Below, piece by piece: positions 21,399-34,200 of a stretch of 64,000 bases of DNA (positions within the stretch are counted from its first letter, which is position 1; each line of letters starts with the position of its first letter). Below the pieces are notes generated by a model that was given only the letters and a program-made list of their open reading frames with translations, ran no database searches and was not told the origin of the DNA. The DNA comes from Chenopodium formosanum. Lineage: Eukaryota > Streptophyta > Magnoliopsida > Caryophyllales > Amaranthaceae. A program made the position numbers and the translations under genes. The DNA lies in the NCBI GenBank assembly GCA_024500155.1, contig CM044880.1:1116001-1180000 (forward strand), read 5' to 3'.

Positions 21399-21447
21399 CT
21401 TATACTACTTTCTCTCTCTTATGTTCTTTAGATTTTCGATGTGGGAT
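21399..21447 (-). promoter_or_regulatory. USE + TATA promoter of U1
   Basis: Minus-strand USE ATCCCACATCG (21437-21447) and TATA-like GTATAAGA (21399-21406), about 30 bp apart, Pol II type. Confidence 0.85.
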
Positions 21448-22414
21448 ACACTCTGAACTCCTGCCTTGTTTTGATAATTTCTTTTTCTTCAACTTGGAAT
21501 TTCAGCATTTACATGTAGTACTTCGTATAAGATTTGATTATGTAACTAAGTTTTTTGTAACAAGCACATTTTATAATTAGTAACACACTATAAAGTTGCA
21601 GCTTATAAACATTTCACATTATAACTAGTAAAAGCTATATATGACACACGAATAAAATTATGAAAGATGCGAGTAGTTAAATCCATACGTACGGAGTATA
21701 TAGTACTATATAAAAAACACATCATATATCTTAACATGACCATTGTATTAAAGACAATCATAGGTATTAATGGAAAATTATGTAAAAACAATTTTATCGA
21801 ATACAATTCTATTGATTGCTTTACTTGATTTATTTGGATTCCTGACCAAACTTTGCTTGATTTGCATGTTATCAACTTATCATAACATCTGACACTTAAC
21901 CATTAAAGTCATTATACAACCATTTCACATCTTTATTTTGATAACAAGCTATCAAGAACTAAATCAAGCACCGATTCTCACAGATAATTATTAACAATCA
22001 TACAATAAAATACTGTATTTTTATAAATACAAAGTTATGACATGTTCTCGTTGACTGAACTGAACCGAACTAAACTAAACTGAACTTATTAGAGTTGAAC
22101 GGAACTGAATATTTTATGAGAGAATGACATTATGAGTTGAACTGAAATGAAAATACCAGATGAGAACAGGGCGTTACAAATTCCATCAATATACTAGTAG
22201 CAACACTCTTAAGGTTTGGATTCAATTTTTTAAGTAAGAGAAAGTTAGGTTGTTTAATTTGGTATTAGGGGACCCTCTTATCACATGAATTCCATTCCTC
22301 CACTCCTTCCTTTCAAAAGTTCATAACTTTTTCCTCACCCTTCTCTAACACTTGCAAACTTGCAACAAAACTTCCGGATAAAAAAAATAAATCCCCTTTT
22401 TATCCTCCCACAAA
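21448..22414. other. spacer between U1 and the GGPPS small-subunit gene
   Basis: Contains a Tourist-like MITE at 22040-22172; the last 100 bp is pyrimidine-rich and probably the 5' leader of the next gene. Confidence 0.5.
22040..22172. repeat. Tourist-like MITE
   Basis: Left ATGTTCTCGTTGACTGAACT and right GATGAGAACAGGG form degenerate inverted ends; the inside shares GAACTGAATATTTTAT with the copies at 39131 and 47306. Confidence 0.55.
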
Positions 22415-25400
22415 ATGGCTTTATTCTCCCTAACGTCGTCGTTTCACACCCCACACCTCCCCAAACTCCGCCACTCAACTCCACCTCACCGTCTTCTGAG
22501 GGTACAAATCAGGTGCTCCACTCCCACATCGTCCGCCATGTCAACCACCGCATCATCCACCGTTCAATTCGATCTGCGCACATATTGGACGGCTCTGATA
22601 GAAGAGATCAATCAGAAGCTAGATGAATCAATCCCAGTATCTTACCCTGAAAGAATATACGAGGCTATGCGATACACTGCCCTCGATAAAGTCGCCAAGA
22701 GGGCCCCACCTGTTATGTGCATCACTGCCTGTGAGCTTTTCGGCGGTCACCGCTCTGCTGCCTTCCCAACTGCTTGTGCCCTTGAAATGGTAACCCCTCA
22801 TTTCTCTTTAATTTATGTTTTGGGAAATTATGGATTAATTATTGATATAATTATTTCCCAAATTGGAAAATTTTGGATTAATGATTGTCTTCAAAATTGC
22901 CGGATTTAATCTCATTTGTACTGTTTGGGGATGAACTATGTTACATATTACATATACCAAGTACTAATTTGGGATGTTCGGAAATTTGTTTCTACTAGTT
23001 TTTTTAATAGTGCCCTTATATTTGGAATGTGGTTTTGGGAGTGTATGAGGATGATCAAATGTATTACTGTATAAAGGATTGCTGGTTCTTTTATTTTAGC
23101 TAAAGTATTGTTGTATCCTAAAAGTGTATCTGTGTGATTTTGTGGATGGAGGGAGTAGAATCAGTTCGAGTTTTTGGGTACTACTGCATGATTTTATTGG
23201 CTAATCTAGTTGAAATCCATTTGAAATGAGGGTTTGTTATAGGTCTGATTGTGTGGGTGAATGTTTGGAACGTTGCGTAAGACTGCTCTATTTGTAGCCT
23301 TTCCTATGATTTACATTGATCCTCTCAAAATGGTGTGCAAACTAAGACGGTTGATTTGATGGAAAACATTTTCCATGGAGAACGTTTCTTAGTGGAATGC
23401 ATAGTTTTAAATTAGAGGTTTTTCCAGTGTGGCAAGCCACATGGTGCAACACGGATTACTTGTATTTTAGGGTTACTTGTATTCTGAGGTTACTTGTAGG
23501 GTGTTACTTCTATTCAGGGGTTACTTGTATAGGTTTTTTTGTAGGGTATTACTTGTATTATGAGGTTACTTATATGGGTTATTTGTATCGTGGGGTTACT
23601 TGTATTCTGAGTAACTCCAAACCAAAATCCCATACCAAACCAGTTATACCCTACAAGTAACCCAACCGTAGAATACAAGTAACACCTGACAAAACCAGTA
23701 ACACCCTACAAGTAACCCCGACCAAAACCAGTAACACCCTTATAAATAACCCCAGAATACAAGTAACACCTACAAGTAACCCCTAATCAGTAACACCCTA
23801 CAAGTAACCCCGACCAAAACCAGTAACACCCATACAAGTAACACCTGACAAAACCAGTAACACTCTACAAGTAACCCTTGCCGCACCATGTAGCCAGCCA
23901 CATACAAAAATTTGTATTTAAATTAATCTTCCTATATTTTCTACAAGAGAATTTATAGAAATTAGGAAAATGAAATTGGAAAGAAGGAGAGAAATTGGGA
24001 GATAGGGAGTATGGAGGAGATTTATCTCCCTGTTCTTGCTAAAAGATAATGTGACTTCCTTCTCTTACAAAGGATAATGTTTTCCACACGGAATTTGGAA
24101 AAGTTGTTTTTCTTTTTTTTAGCAACCAAACGAAGGGCAAAGAGAATATCACTTTCCTTGAAAACATTTTCCACCTAACCAAATACTTTCAAAGAGTATA
24201 AGAAGATAGGGGCTCGTTTTGGTTTGGGCTGAATTGATTGTCATTTAGTAGGAATTTGCTAGTATGAGCAAAGAGGATTTCGGAGCACCAAGTCACTAAC
24301 AAGTTACAATAACAACTACGAATGCTGCTTTCACTGATTCGTTTATATGAGTATATTTGTATCAAGTTTACTCATAGAGAGTGTTTACATTTAACGATCT
24401 TCCAAAAATATGATTTCCTATTACTGGGATGAAAAATAGTTATCCTAAAGGTAGAACATACTTTTCCCATAATTGGAAACCATTTTTCCTTCTGTAAGGA
24501 AGGTTAGCCATGATTTTCTCCCAAACTATGTCCTCCCTCTTTCTCTCCTCACATTTTCCTTTTCTATACAACGTTTCTTGTAATTAACCAAGCCATGAAA
24601 ATCTTATTTGTAGTTGTTTTTTCCCTTATAATCATTTTACATTGAAAATGTTTTCTGGCAAACCAAATGGATTCTTAATGTCAATTTATCTTGTAACCTT
24701 GTTGATAAGATGTATTGTCTACTTCTATGAAGTAGGAACGTAGGATCAGTAGAAATGGCATAAGACTATGGGCTCAATGTATTCATATTTGAGAATATGG
24801 CAAAGAAGTCAAGAACTGTGACTTAGGGTTTGGACTTCTGATATTTATTTATTTTTATTTTATTTTTTATTTTTTTTGGGGTGATATCTGAGGTTGGTTT
24901 GTGAGTGATTATTGAGAAGCAGTAACCGTTGGACATTTATGTTCATGGAAGAATGTACATAAGCAGCGAATTGCTATTTCTTTCTTTGTTGTTTTTGTTT
25001 ATTTCTTGTTCTATTTTGTGGTTGAGTGATTTTGGTACTTAACTTTCATTTTGGTAACCTAGTGTCATGGTGATACCCTGTGAAGATTAAGGGGAAAATG
25101 AAGGGGCCAAGGGGTGCACCCAATCCAAATTACTATATTATTAGGCATCAGACAAAGCTAGATAATAACCATCAAGCATACAAGTATTCCACCCTCTAGT
25201 GTATTTGTATCAAAATTATAAACATTCTACTTGGAATCATCATTTTATTAATCTATTTCCTTTAGATTTTGTTAGGTCTTTTTTTGTACTCTATTTTGCT
25301 AAACAGCATTTATGTGCAAACAGGTTCATGCTGCTTCACTAATCCATGATGACCTACCATGCATGGACAATGACAAAGTAAGACGAGGTCATGCAGCTAA

Positions 25401-25983
25401 CCATGTTGTCTATGGGGAAGACATGGCAATTCTTGCAGGAGATGCACTTTTCCCTCTTGGCTTCAGCCACATTGTCTCACATACCCCGCGTGAACTAGTC
25501 CCCGAGACACGAGTTCTGCAGGTCATTGCCGAGATAGCCCGAACTGTGGGATCCACAGGTATGGTTGCAGGCCAATTTTTGGATCTTGAAGGTGGGCCAA
25601 ATGGTGTGGACTTCATCCAAGCAAAAAAGTTTGGGGAGCTTGCTGAGTGTTCAGCTGTGTGTGGAGGCATCTTGGCTGGTGCCAATGATGATGAGATCCA
25701 ACGGCTGAGAAGATATGGTAAAGCTGTTGGCGTTCTGTATCAAGTGGTGGATGATATTCTAAAAGGGAGAGCAAAGACTGAAAACAGTGAAGGGGGTACA
25801 AAACGTAGGGGGAAAAGCTATGTGAGTGTTTATGGGTTGGACAAGGCTAAAGAAGTAGCTGAGGATTTGCGATCTCAAGCAAAGAAAGAGTTGGATGGTT
25901 TTGAAAATTACGGAGAAAAGGTTATTCCACTTTACAGCTTTGTGGACTATGCTGCAGACAGAGGGTTTAGCGTTGGTGGGTGA
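22415..25983 (+). CDS. GGR: plastid geranyl(geranyl) diphosphate synthase small subunit, SSU-II/GGR type
   Basis: Exons 22415-22789 and 25324-25983, joined in phase 0 as ALEM|VHAASLIHDD, give 344 aa. Residues 1 to about 45 are Ser/Thr/Pro/Arg-rich with few acidic residues, as in plastid transit peptides. The polyprenyl synthase fold follows: first Asp-rich motif DDLPCMD (134-140), but the second is DDILK (268-272) with no third Asp. Two CxxxC motifs, CITAC (102-106) and CSAVC (234-238), mark the regulatory small subunits. By family knowledge, the small subunit binds the catalytic GGPPS and steers its output toward GPP/GGPP for chlorophyll, carotenoid and terpene synthesis. Arabidopsis At4g38460, named GGR, is the nearest match I can name. 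The degenerate second motif argues against a stand-alone synthase. Confidence 0.88.
23404..23925. repeat. foldback-type repeat element in the GGPPS-SSU intron
   Basis: The left half carries repeated GTTACTTGTA units and the right half the inverse TACAAGTAAC. The outer arms GTGGCAAGCCACATGGTGCA (left) and GCACCATGTAGCCAGCCACA (right) are inverted copies of each other. Roughly 500 bp, within the intron 22790-25323. Confidence 0.65.
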
Positions 25984-27651
25984 GATAAGATTAGGTATGA
26001 TTTGCTTCTGCTCAACCTTAAGTAGCCTATTAATTCCGAAAATGGCTTTACTTTTCCATCTGTTTTGTAAATTAGGAGGTATGCAAATGTATAATATGTA
26101 AGTAGAGGTCGCAAATGGAAGAAATTTTACTACACAAGTGAATGTTTGTAGTGTTGCTAGATGACTCCTCTTGCAAGTAAATGGGGATGTGTAATTGGAT
26201 ATGGAGCATATTTATATAGCTCCTTCTCAAGCTGAGGATTTTGTAATTTTAACTGTGTAAGAATTAAGAAAACTTGATCCCGCAGGAATTGTCTGCGGGT
26301 AGCATATTTGGGCTGTTTTGAAGACCATATTGTTCTTTTGAAAGTTCTGCTCTAATGTTAACCTTAAGAGAGGGCGGTTCTGAATTTGAGAATGATGCCC
26401 TATCTCAGATATGGACAATATGGTAAAATCTGAAGGTTCGCCGCAAATCAGCCCTAATAATTTGCACTTGTTGATCAAGAGAACCTCATAATGCTACTAT
26501 GTATGTGTCGTGAATATCACTAAGGTAGTAAGATTATGGTACAAGATGAAGTGAAAGTAAATACATTAGTCGAGCTCTCAATTATTGTCTCTTAAGTTTA
26601 ACTTCCATCTGAATTTGTTTGTTACTTTGTTGCTGTAAATTATATTATCAATGTGATAATCTATTTCGTAAAAATAAACATGTGATAATTGCATCTTTTA
26701 CTACTAATTTGGGTGCTTGGGAATTTCTGCCTTTTGTGGCCAAATACTAGAATTTGAGTTGTGCAAAACTTATTTAGTTTTAACTCCAAGTTTTTAACTA
26801 TGTAAATTCAGCTAGAGTGATGAGTGAAATGCATATTGCTTAAAGGTGGCTTTGAGATTTTGAGCGGTAAGTGGGTCTCAATCTTCTTAGATCAAACTTA
26901 TCATTACTCACATATGTGATCAACATACAGTGGTATTAAACCGAAAGTGTGTGCTACATTGCTAATAGTAGAATCACAGCAATGTGTCAATGGTTGCAGT
27001 TGTGTCATAATTCAAATTGTCGGAAACAATTGTGTCTTTTATTTAAGGAGCATCAATTTGTTTGATTAAGCTTGTTCTTGAGTACTTTCTCCGTTCTAAA
27101 AATTTCCTACTTTGACTTTTTGCACTATTCATGTGCTTAAATTAGATTCTTTAAAAATAGAAATGACATACTGAGTATTTTATTATAAAAACATAGTTGG
27201 ACTAGTTTTCAAAATATAAACTTTATATGGAGTGTACATAATTTGCAAACAAATGATTAAAGATACTGATCATTGATCAATTCTAAGTGTGGGGGCCTAA
27301 AAGAAATGAAGGTTTTTATTATTATTTTTTTAATTATGCGGCGAAAGGAGTACTAGATTTGAACATACGTAACCAATTCTTGTTGCCCCATGCATTCTTA
27401 TCATAAAACAAAAGTGCAATTTATTTATGCGGCAAATGGAGTACTAGATATAATATACGTAACCAATTCTCGTTGCATCATTAGACAACATAGACTAATC
27501 GGTTGCATAGTACATTAAATTATATAACTGAAATGTGAAGAGCTTTTTACACAATCTACATACATGATACACACATAATCTGTTTCAACTAATCAGATAT
27601 GAAAGGATAGGAGAAGCTATACAACAAACTGACCCATCCAATTATAAATTT
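25984..27651. other. GGPPS-SSU 3' UTR and spacer before the amylase gene
   Basis: The first few hundred bases are probably 3' UTR. The rest is AT-rich with no gene recognised. The motifs GGAGTACTAGAT and ACGTAACCAATTCT recur at about 27346-27380 and 27437-27470, a short local duplication. Confidence 0.45.
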
Positions 27652-27779
27652 TATCCATATAACATCATTCTGCAAGCAAAAACGTCAGGAAATGCGGCTT
27701 AACATTACATTTTCAACCAATTTTACGTTCACTCGTAAAACTGGCTACTTTGTTTCTCATGCATTTGTTTCTATATATA
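27652..27779 (+). promoter_or_regulatory. amylase promoter: TATCCAT box and TATA box
   Basis: TATCCAT at 27652-27658 is the amylase box known from gibberellin- and sugar-regulated alpha-amylase promoters; TATATATA at 27772-27779 lies about 75 bp before the ATG. CAACAAAC at 27622-27629 is close to, but not, the gibberellin element TAACAAA. Confidence 0.5.
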
Positions 27780-27850
27780 CCTCTTATTGTTGTTCATTAT
27801 ACCATATCTTCTTCCAAATTAATTCTGAATCTTTCTAAATTGTAGTGAAG

Positions 27851-29685
27851 ATGAAGAGTTTTAATCTTGTCTCTCTTTGCTGCCTTTCTCTTTCACTTTC
27901 TCTTCTCTTTAATTTTGCAGCTTCTGCCTTGTTGTTTCAGGTACATTCGTCTTGCAATATGTTTTTGAATTGTTATATGCACGTACGATTACTCGTTTAT
28001 CTCTAGTTTATTCAAGTATTTCACTCAATAAACACACAATGTCACATTTTTTTAAGAAAAGGAATGAATTTGGGGTGGTACAACAAAAATTTAGTAGAAA
28101 AAGCATGAAACAAACATTTAGAACAATGCCATTTTCCCTTCTTTGGTTAACATTTCTTGACATGATTTGATCATTTCTTTGTGGTTTATTTCATTGGCTA
28201 ACTTTCGTTATTGATTGATGTGATTAGGGGTTTAATTGGGAATCCAATAAGAAAGGAGGATTTTATAACTTCCTTCAAAACTCTATTGATGATATAGCTA
28301 AAGCAGGGGTTACCCATGTCTGGCTTCCGCCCCCAACTCATTCCGTTTCGCCTCAAGGTATATATATAATCATTGTTTTGTTTATACAGAAACTATATAT
28401 GCAACTAATGTACAAAGTCCTAAACAAGTTGAACAAATGTACTGTTATCTTCAAACGTAAAATAATACTTTTAAAGCTGTTTGGGTAGTGTTAATGTTTT
28501 TGAATCTAAATTTCTTGTTGATTTATAGGATATTTGCCTGGGAGATTATATGATCTTGATGCATCTAAGTACGGAACCAAAGCCGAATTGAAGAACTTGG
28601 TTAATGCCTTCCACCAAAAAGGAATCAAGTGTCTAGCTGATATAGTGATAAATCATAGATGTGCTGATAAGAAAGATGGCAGAGGAATATACTGCATTTT
28701 CGAAGGTGGAACGCCTGATGATCGCCTCGATTGGGGTCCTTGGGCTATCTGCAGGGATGACACTAAATACTCTGATGGTAGTGGGAATTTAGACACCGGA
28801 GCTGGTTATGATGCTGCCCCTGATATTGACCATCTTAATCCAAGAGTGCAAAAGGAGTTGGTGGATTGGATGAATTGGCTCAAATCCGAGGTGGGATTTG
28901 ATGGTTGGAGGTTTGATTTTGTTAAGGGATATGCTCCTAGCATAACCAAAATATACATGGACAAGACTAAGCCAGATTTTGCTGTAGGAGAACTTTGGGA
29001 TTCAATCACTTATGATCCAGATGGTAAGCCAGACTTTAACCAAGACGGACCGAGAAATGAACTTGTAGGGTGGGTGAATTCAGGAGGTGGTGTTGTTAAT
29101 GTGTTTGATTTTACTACCAAAGGTGTTCTCCAAGCTGCTGCTGAAGGAGAATGGTGGAGAATGAAAGACTCTAAGGGTAGGCCTAGTGGTATGATTGGAA
29201 TTATGCCGAAAAATGCTATTACTTTCATTGATAATCATGACACCGGATCCACGCAGGAGTTATGGCCCTTTCCTTCGGACAAGGTCATGCTAGGATATGC
29301 TTACATATTAACTCATCCAGGAACTCCATCCATAGTAAGCACTAGAACTTAAAAAATACTCGATTTACACTGTTTAATTATCTAATCTATACCTAAACTA
29401 ATGTGTGTTTTTCTGATATTTGTTTTGCAGTTTTATGATCATTATTTTGAATGGGGACTGAAGGAAGAAATCCTTAAATTGACCTCAATTAGGCAAAGGA
29501 ACGGTCTAACTGAATCAAGTAGCGTGAATATAATGGACGCGGATGCAGATGCATATGTAGCAATGATCGATGGAAAGGTTATTGTTAAGGTCGGACCAAG
29601 GTTTGATGTTGGCAAACTTATTCCTTCCAACTTCAAGGTTGTTGCTATTGGTAAAGACTATTGTGTTTGGGAGAAGCAAGCCTAG
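27851..29685 (+). CDS. AMY1: secreted alpha-amylase (GH13, AMY1 type)
   Basis: Four exons (27851-27940, 28228-28357, 28529-29334, 29431-29685) give 426 aa, the usual size of plant secreted amylases. The first about 25 residues are a hydrophobic signal peptide, and the mature protein would begin near ALLFQGFNWES. GH13 motifs are complete: ADIVINHR (110-117), nucleophile Asp in GWRFDF (203), acid/base Glu in VGELWD (228) and FIDNHD with Asp 311. The family hydrolyses alpha-1,4 bonds in starch; the signal peptide points to the secretory route and apoplast. Intron positions in the first third follow family habit (after LLFQ; after SVSPQ). No damage seen; orthologue class (Arabidopsis At4g25000-like) from the signal peptide and length. 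Confidence 0.93.
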
Positions 29686-31250
29686 CAACAGATCAGATCG
29701 ATGTTCATCAAATTCATGTGCACTATGCATATATACATGCAATGAAGGCCAAATGAATTCAAGATATCTATACCATTACCGTTGTTAAAGTCTATCGATT
29801 TTTTTTATACACTAAAACTTCTTCTCTGTCATTGTATGACATACGGAGTATTGCTTTTACAATATATAGAGCTCATCATGTTTTTTTAGCAGTGTCATTT
29901 TGAGATTAATAATAACAATAGTGTGATGATGTTCACCTATTGAAGCATTTACGGAAAAAATAAGTTTAAATAATCATATTTCCTTCGTTTTTGAAAGTTT
30001 GACTTAATTTTTATTATTTATACCGTTACAATGAACTAATTTTAACTACGTAGTATATTTTATAATTTATACATAAAAAGAAATATATTAGTATGGGGAT
30101 CCTTAATATTCACCTTAACATAATATTATCTTTATTTTTGTAATTTTAACGTATACATAGCTGAAGATATTAATGATTAAAGATGCACATTTAAAACTGC
30201 ACAAATACGAACTAAATTAAAATTTCAGAAACAAAACTAATTATGTGATCATATCACTTTAAGTAAATAATACGGAGTAAGGCTGTAGGGTCTTTTGATT
30301 TGTTCATCTACTAGTATTTGTTTGGTATTGAAGGTATACACTCACATCACATAATCACATTACTTGTAAAATGATATAATCCTCATTTATCACTAAAGAA
30401 AGAGGTCTGCGTAATTAAATGAGAAGTAGGACTTGTGAGATTAGTTAATAAGATTAACGTTAATCAAGTAATCAACCGACAAAACAAACTAATGAAGTTG
30501 AGGGAAGTTTCTTTAGAAAATGCATGTGGACTGTTTCTTGATCCAATAACACAAATTTTGCTGCAATTAACCATTTCATACATACATCAGCTTAACTACG
30601 GAGTATTTAACCCATGTGAATGAGTACATCATAATGAAAGTGAACATATTGCCTTGCTCCCTTTTACTTCGTATATTGTCCTTCATTCAAACAAAAAAAT
30701 AAATAAAAGTATAATTAATTCTAATAAATCGAATTTGATCTCAAATCTTAAACATCATCTCTCAAGACTTTAACCAACTAAACTACGCAAACAATAACAA
30801 TTTTGTGTTTAAGATTGCGTATACTAGTATGATATTTATAATACTCTTTATTATTACGGAGTAATAATTTTAAAAATAAGAGTAATATTATATGTTTTTT
30901 TTTTGTTTTTTTTATAGCCTTTAAATCTAAAAATAAGCTTACATGATAAAAAGAGTAATTAAGTCTTTATTCAAAAAATAAAATAAAAAGAGTAATTAAT
31001 GTATATTTTCATCTTTAATTCCTTATATGTAACCCTTACTTAACCGCATAATTTTCCTAGAAACTAAAAATAAAGCACAAACAAAACAAAAAAATCTTTA
31101 TAATTTCTTGTTTCCTTCTCCCTGCAATTTGCAAATTAACAATTCCCCATTAATGAAATGATTCTTGTCTTGAAATTGCAATAAAAATCTTCAATTTCCA
31201 CCAATTTTAGATCTCCCCCAAAAAATTAAGAAGCAGAAACAGAGAGAGAA
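29686..31250. other. amylase 3' flank and spacer before the F-box gene
   Basis: AT-rich, no gene recognised; four exact TACGGAGTA relics (29842, 30271, 30597, 30855). The last 200 bp is purine/pyrimidine-rich and likely 5' leader of the next gene. Confidence 0.5.
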
Positions 31251-34200
31251 ATGGAGAATAGGGAAGAGGGAGAAGGGGATGAAGGAGGAGAGAGAATGGG
31301 GTTGGATCAACTTCCGTCAGCTTTGCTTGCGACGATTATTTCCAAGTTAGACATGGCGTCAATCTGTTCCGTCGCTTCTACTTGTCGCACTTTCAATTCC
31401 TGCGCTTCTCATATTATGACTTTCCTTCCTACTGTTCATCTCCTTGTAATCTCTCTCCTTCTTAATGCCTTTTGTTTTATTGTAATTATGATTTATTTCT
31501 GTTAATTTGTGGAATTTGATTCAATTCTGTGCTAAATATTAGAAAAAGTTTTGTTCTTGGTTAGATTTGATGAGATTTGCTTTGTTTTAGGGCTAATTAA
31601 TCTGCATTTTGGCTGTATTTTATTGGAAGTTGTCTAATTTTATGTTTCTGATGAACTAAAAGTAAGCTTCTTGTGAGAAATCTGTGCCATTAATGTCATT
31701 TTTACATATATTTTTAAGCTTATAATGAACTTGATTCGATCCTGGGTCTTGGGTACCAACTATATGAGTTTAACAGTGATACTATATTTTATAAGCATAA
31801 AGAGGAGCCTATTTATATGGGATTTGTTGATTCATTTTGTTGGTGAAATATTATTTAAGAAAGTGAGCAATATAGTGGAGGAAACTGTTGAATATTTGTT
31901 CATAAGAATATTGTTTATTTGGATGGATTTTGTTTGTTGGTTTTAACAGAACTATTGGGTTTCAGGATGTTGCACCATCAATGGATCTGTTGGCTCCCTT
32001 ATTACCCCCAAACCCTTATCTCACAAGCCTGAAAGTTGACTGTTGCCGGCTTGATGACTCTGCGATTACTCAACTCATCCGGCCCTCTTTACATGAGCTT
32101 TTTCTTCACAATTGTGGGGATTTTAGTGGTAGATTGCTCTCTGAGATTGGTGCTAAATGTCGTGATATTAGGTACGATTTTTATGCTTTTGTTCTCTATT
32201 TTATAACTGTATTATGAGCAATCAGTGCTCATATAATGCCAACTTTTGTGATATTTTTTTTGTTGCCTGACTTGCTACTAGATGTTATGGAATTTTGTGT
32301 GTACTTGTATCATTGTGATGTGTTTTTGTTTGTGTTCTGTTGTTGAATGTGGTATACTCTCTGTTTGATTGCTGTATTAGGTGATGTTGTCATCTCTTCT
32401 ATCTTGCCTTTTCCCCTTCAGGTCTCTCTACCTTGGGTGTGTGGGCGACAAAAGAGGTCGTGCAATCCATATTTCTGATCTGGAGGAGTTACTCAGAGGT
32501 TGCAATGAACTGGAAGTAAGATTCCACAGCTAAAGTAAATTTCTAATGACCTAATAAGATTGCTTACAGGGAGATCATTAATATTATCACAGGGAATGAT
32601 TACTTCAATTTTATGATGCTCTTCATCATAGAAGTATTTGCTGCTCTTTATTTTTCTAAATGACAAAACAAAATAAGTTCTGGTGAAAACTTAAATGTGC
32701 TAAAGAGTTATGCACCGATCATAGTTTTTCTCTGTTTCACACATTTTGGCTGACTTGTATGAAGAGACACTCCTTTTCTGGTTGTGATAATCTTATTGGT
32801 GTAATTTTATGCAACTACATATTGACCATCCTACCCTAGTGTATTAGTACCATGTTAATGGCGGGATACATGCTGGGTGGTTTTGGTTCTTCAAGTATTG
32901 TGAGGTTTTTTACCTGAACTCTTTTGTGTTGGTATAAATGATGTCTTCCTCCGTTCTTTCTTCTTTTTATTCCTCATTACTGTGCTTCCGTGCCTCCCTA
33001 GTGTTACTAGACTACAAAGGAAGAATATTGTATCTAAGATACATCTTTCCAACCTGTGTTGACTTAATTTGTTGGAGTTCGGTGGTTGAAGCTATACCGT
33101 TTTGGTTACTTTCTCCTCTATCCTATTCTGTAAAGTTGGACTTTGCACCCACCCGCTTACTTGTTAGGGATGGAGATAATATATTATGGAGCAGTAAGTT
33201 TACTTGTGTAGAGATGCATGGGTTTGGATGATTGGGCTTGAGGGTCTATAGTTTGTCAGATTGAATTACCACTATGACTTATGTGTATGATGAAGGTTAG
33301 ATAGAATGAGCATAATACTTTTGAATCCTAGTTGGTGACTTGTTAATTGCCTGTGTCATATTGCCTAGTTGGTGTGTGGGTTAACATCTAGACCTTGATC
33401 AACTCACTTCTTGTTTATTGGTTGAGATGGGCAAACTGAGATTGAGTGAAAGCAGGTGCAGTCTGCTTAGTATCAGTTTTGACAGCCAAAATTTTCAAGC
33501 TTTATCCTCTTGAATATTGAACTGTTTGTTCCTTTTGGAGAGCAATATGGTTTTTGTAGAATCTATTATGTACGCCTTCCGTTCTTTTTTGCTCTACTTA
33601 TGAAAGTGTTCAAGGTGAAGTTTTTTTCGTGTAAGGTGTTCTTGAAGAAAAGGATATGTCCTGGTTCCCATTCTAACCTGTCAAATACCACGTATATGTG
33701 ACCAAACTTTATCCACATATAAGATATAACGATCATTGGCTTATGTAGTTATGTAGCTATAGAAACAGTGAAGGCTCTTATTCTTGTTTTTGGACTATAT
33801 GAGTTGTAATGACTTGGCCCATGTTGGGATGAAGTTTCCATTTATTTGTGAGATATTCTGGAGGACCTTTGTCTGAAAATTGAAAGAAGAATAGTAGAAT
33901 TTGTAATGGACTGGATTATACATGTCAATTGTCTATATTGAGAAGTGCTAAAACATTCATAATGGACCATCAACTTTGTTAATCCTATCTGATTTGTGCT
34001 CTCTATTTTGCAGACTCTCAATCTGATGTTTGATGTCTCAACATTTCTTCGGCATAATTTTGCCCGGGCATGGACTTTGGCTTCTGATAAACTAACTTCT
34101 CTAGAAATCGGTTATATCTCGTCAGTCATGGTGACAGAATTGCTCAGCCCAACTCCTGGGCCTAGTCAGTTTCTGCAGCAAGAGCAGCCACCTGTACTAC

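Noticed and set aside
23404..23925. Telomere-like or CRISPR-like repeat array
   Set aside because: Units vary in length, sit in both orientations and have no constant spacers; a plant nuclear intron. A foldback repeat explains it better.
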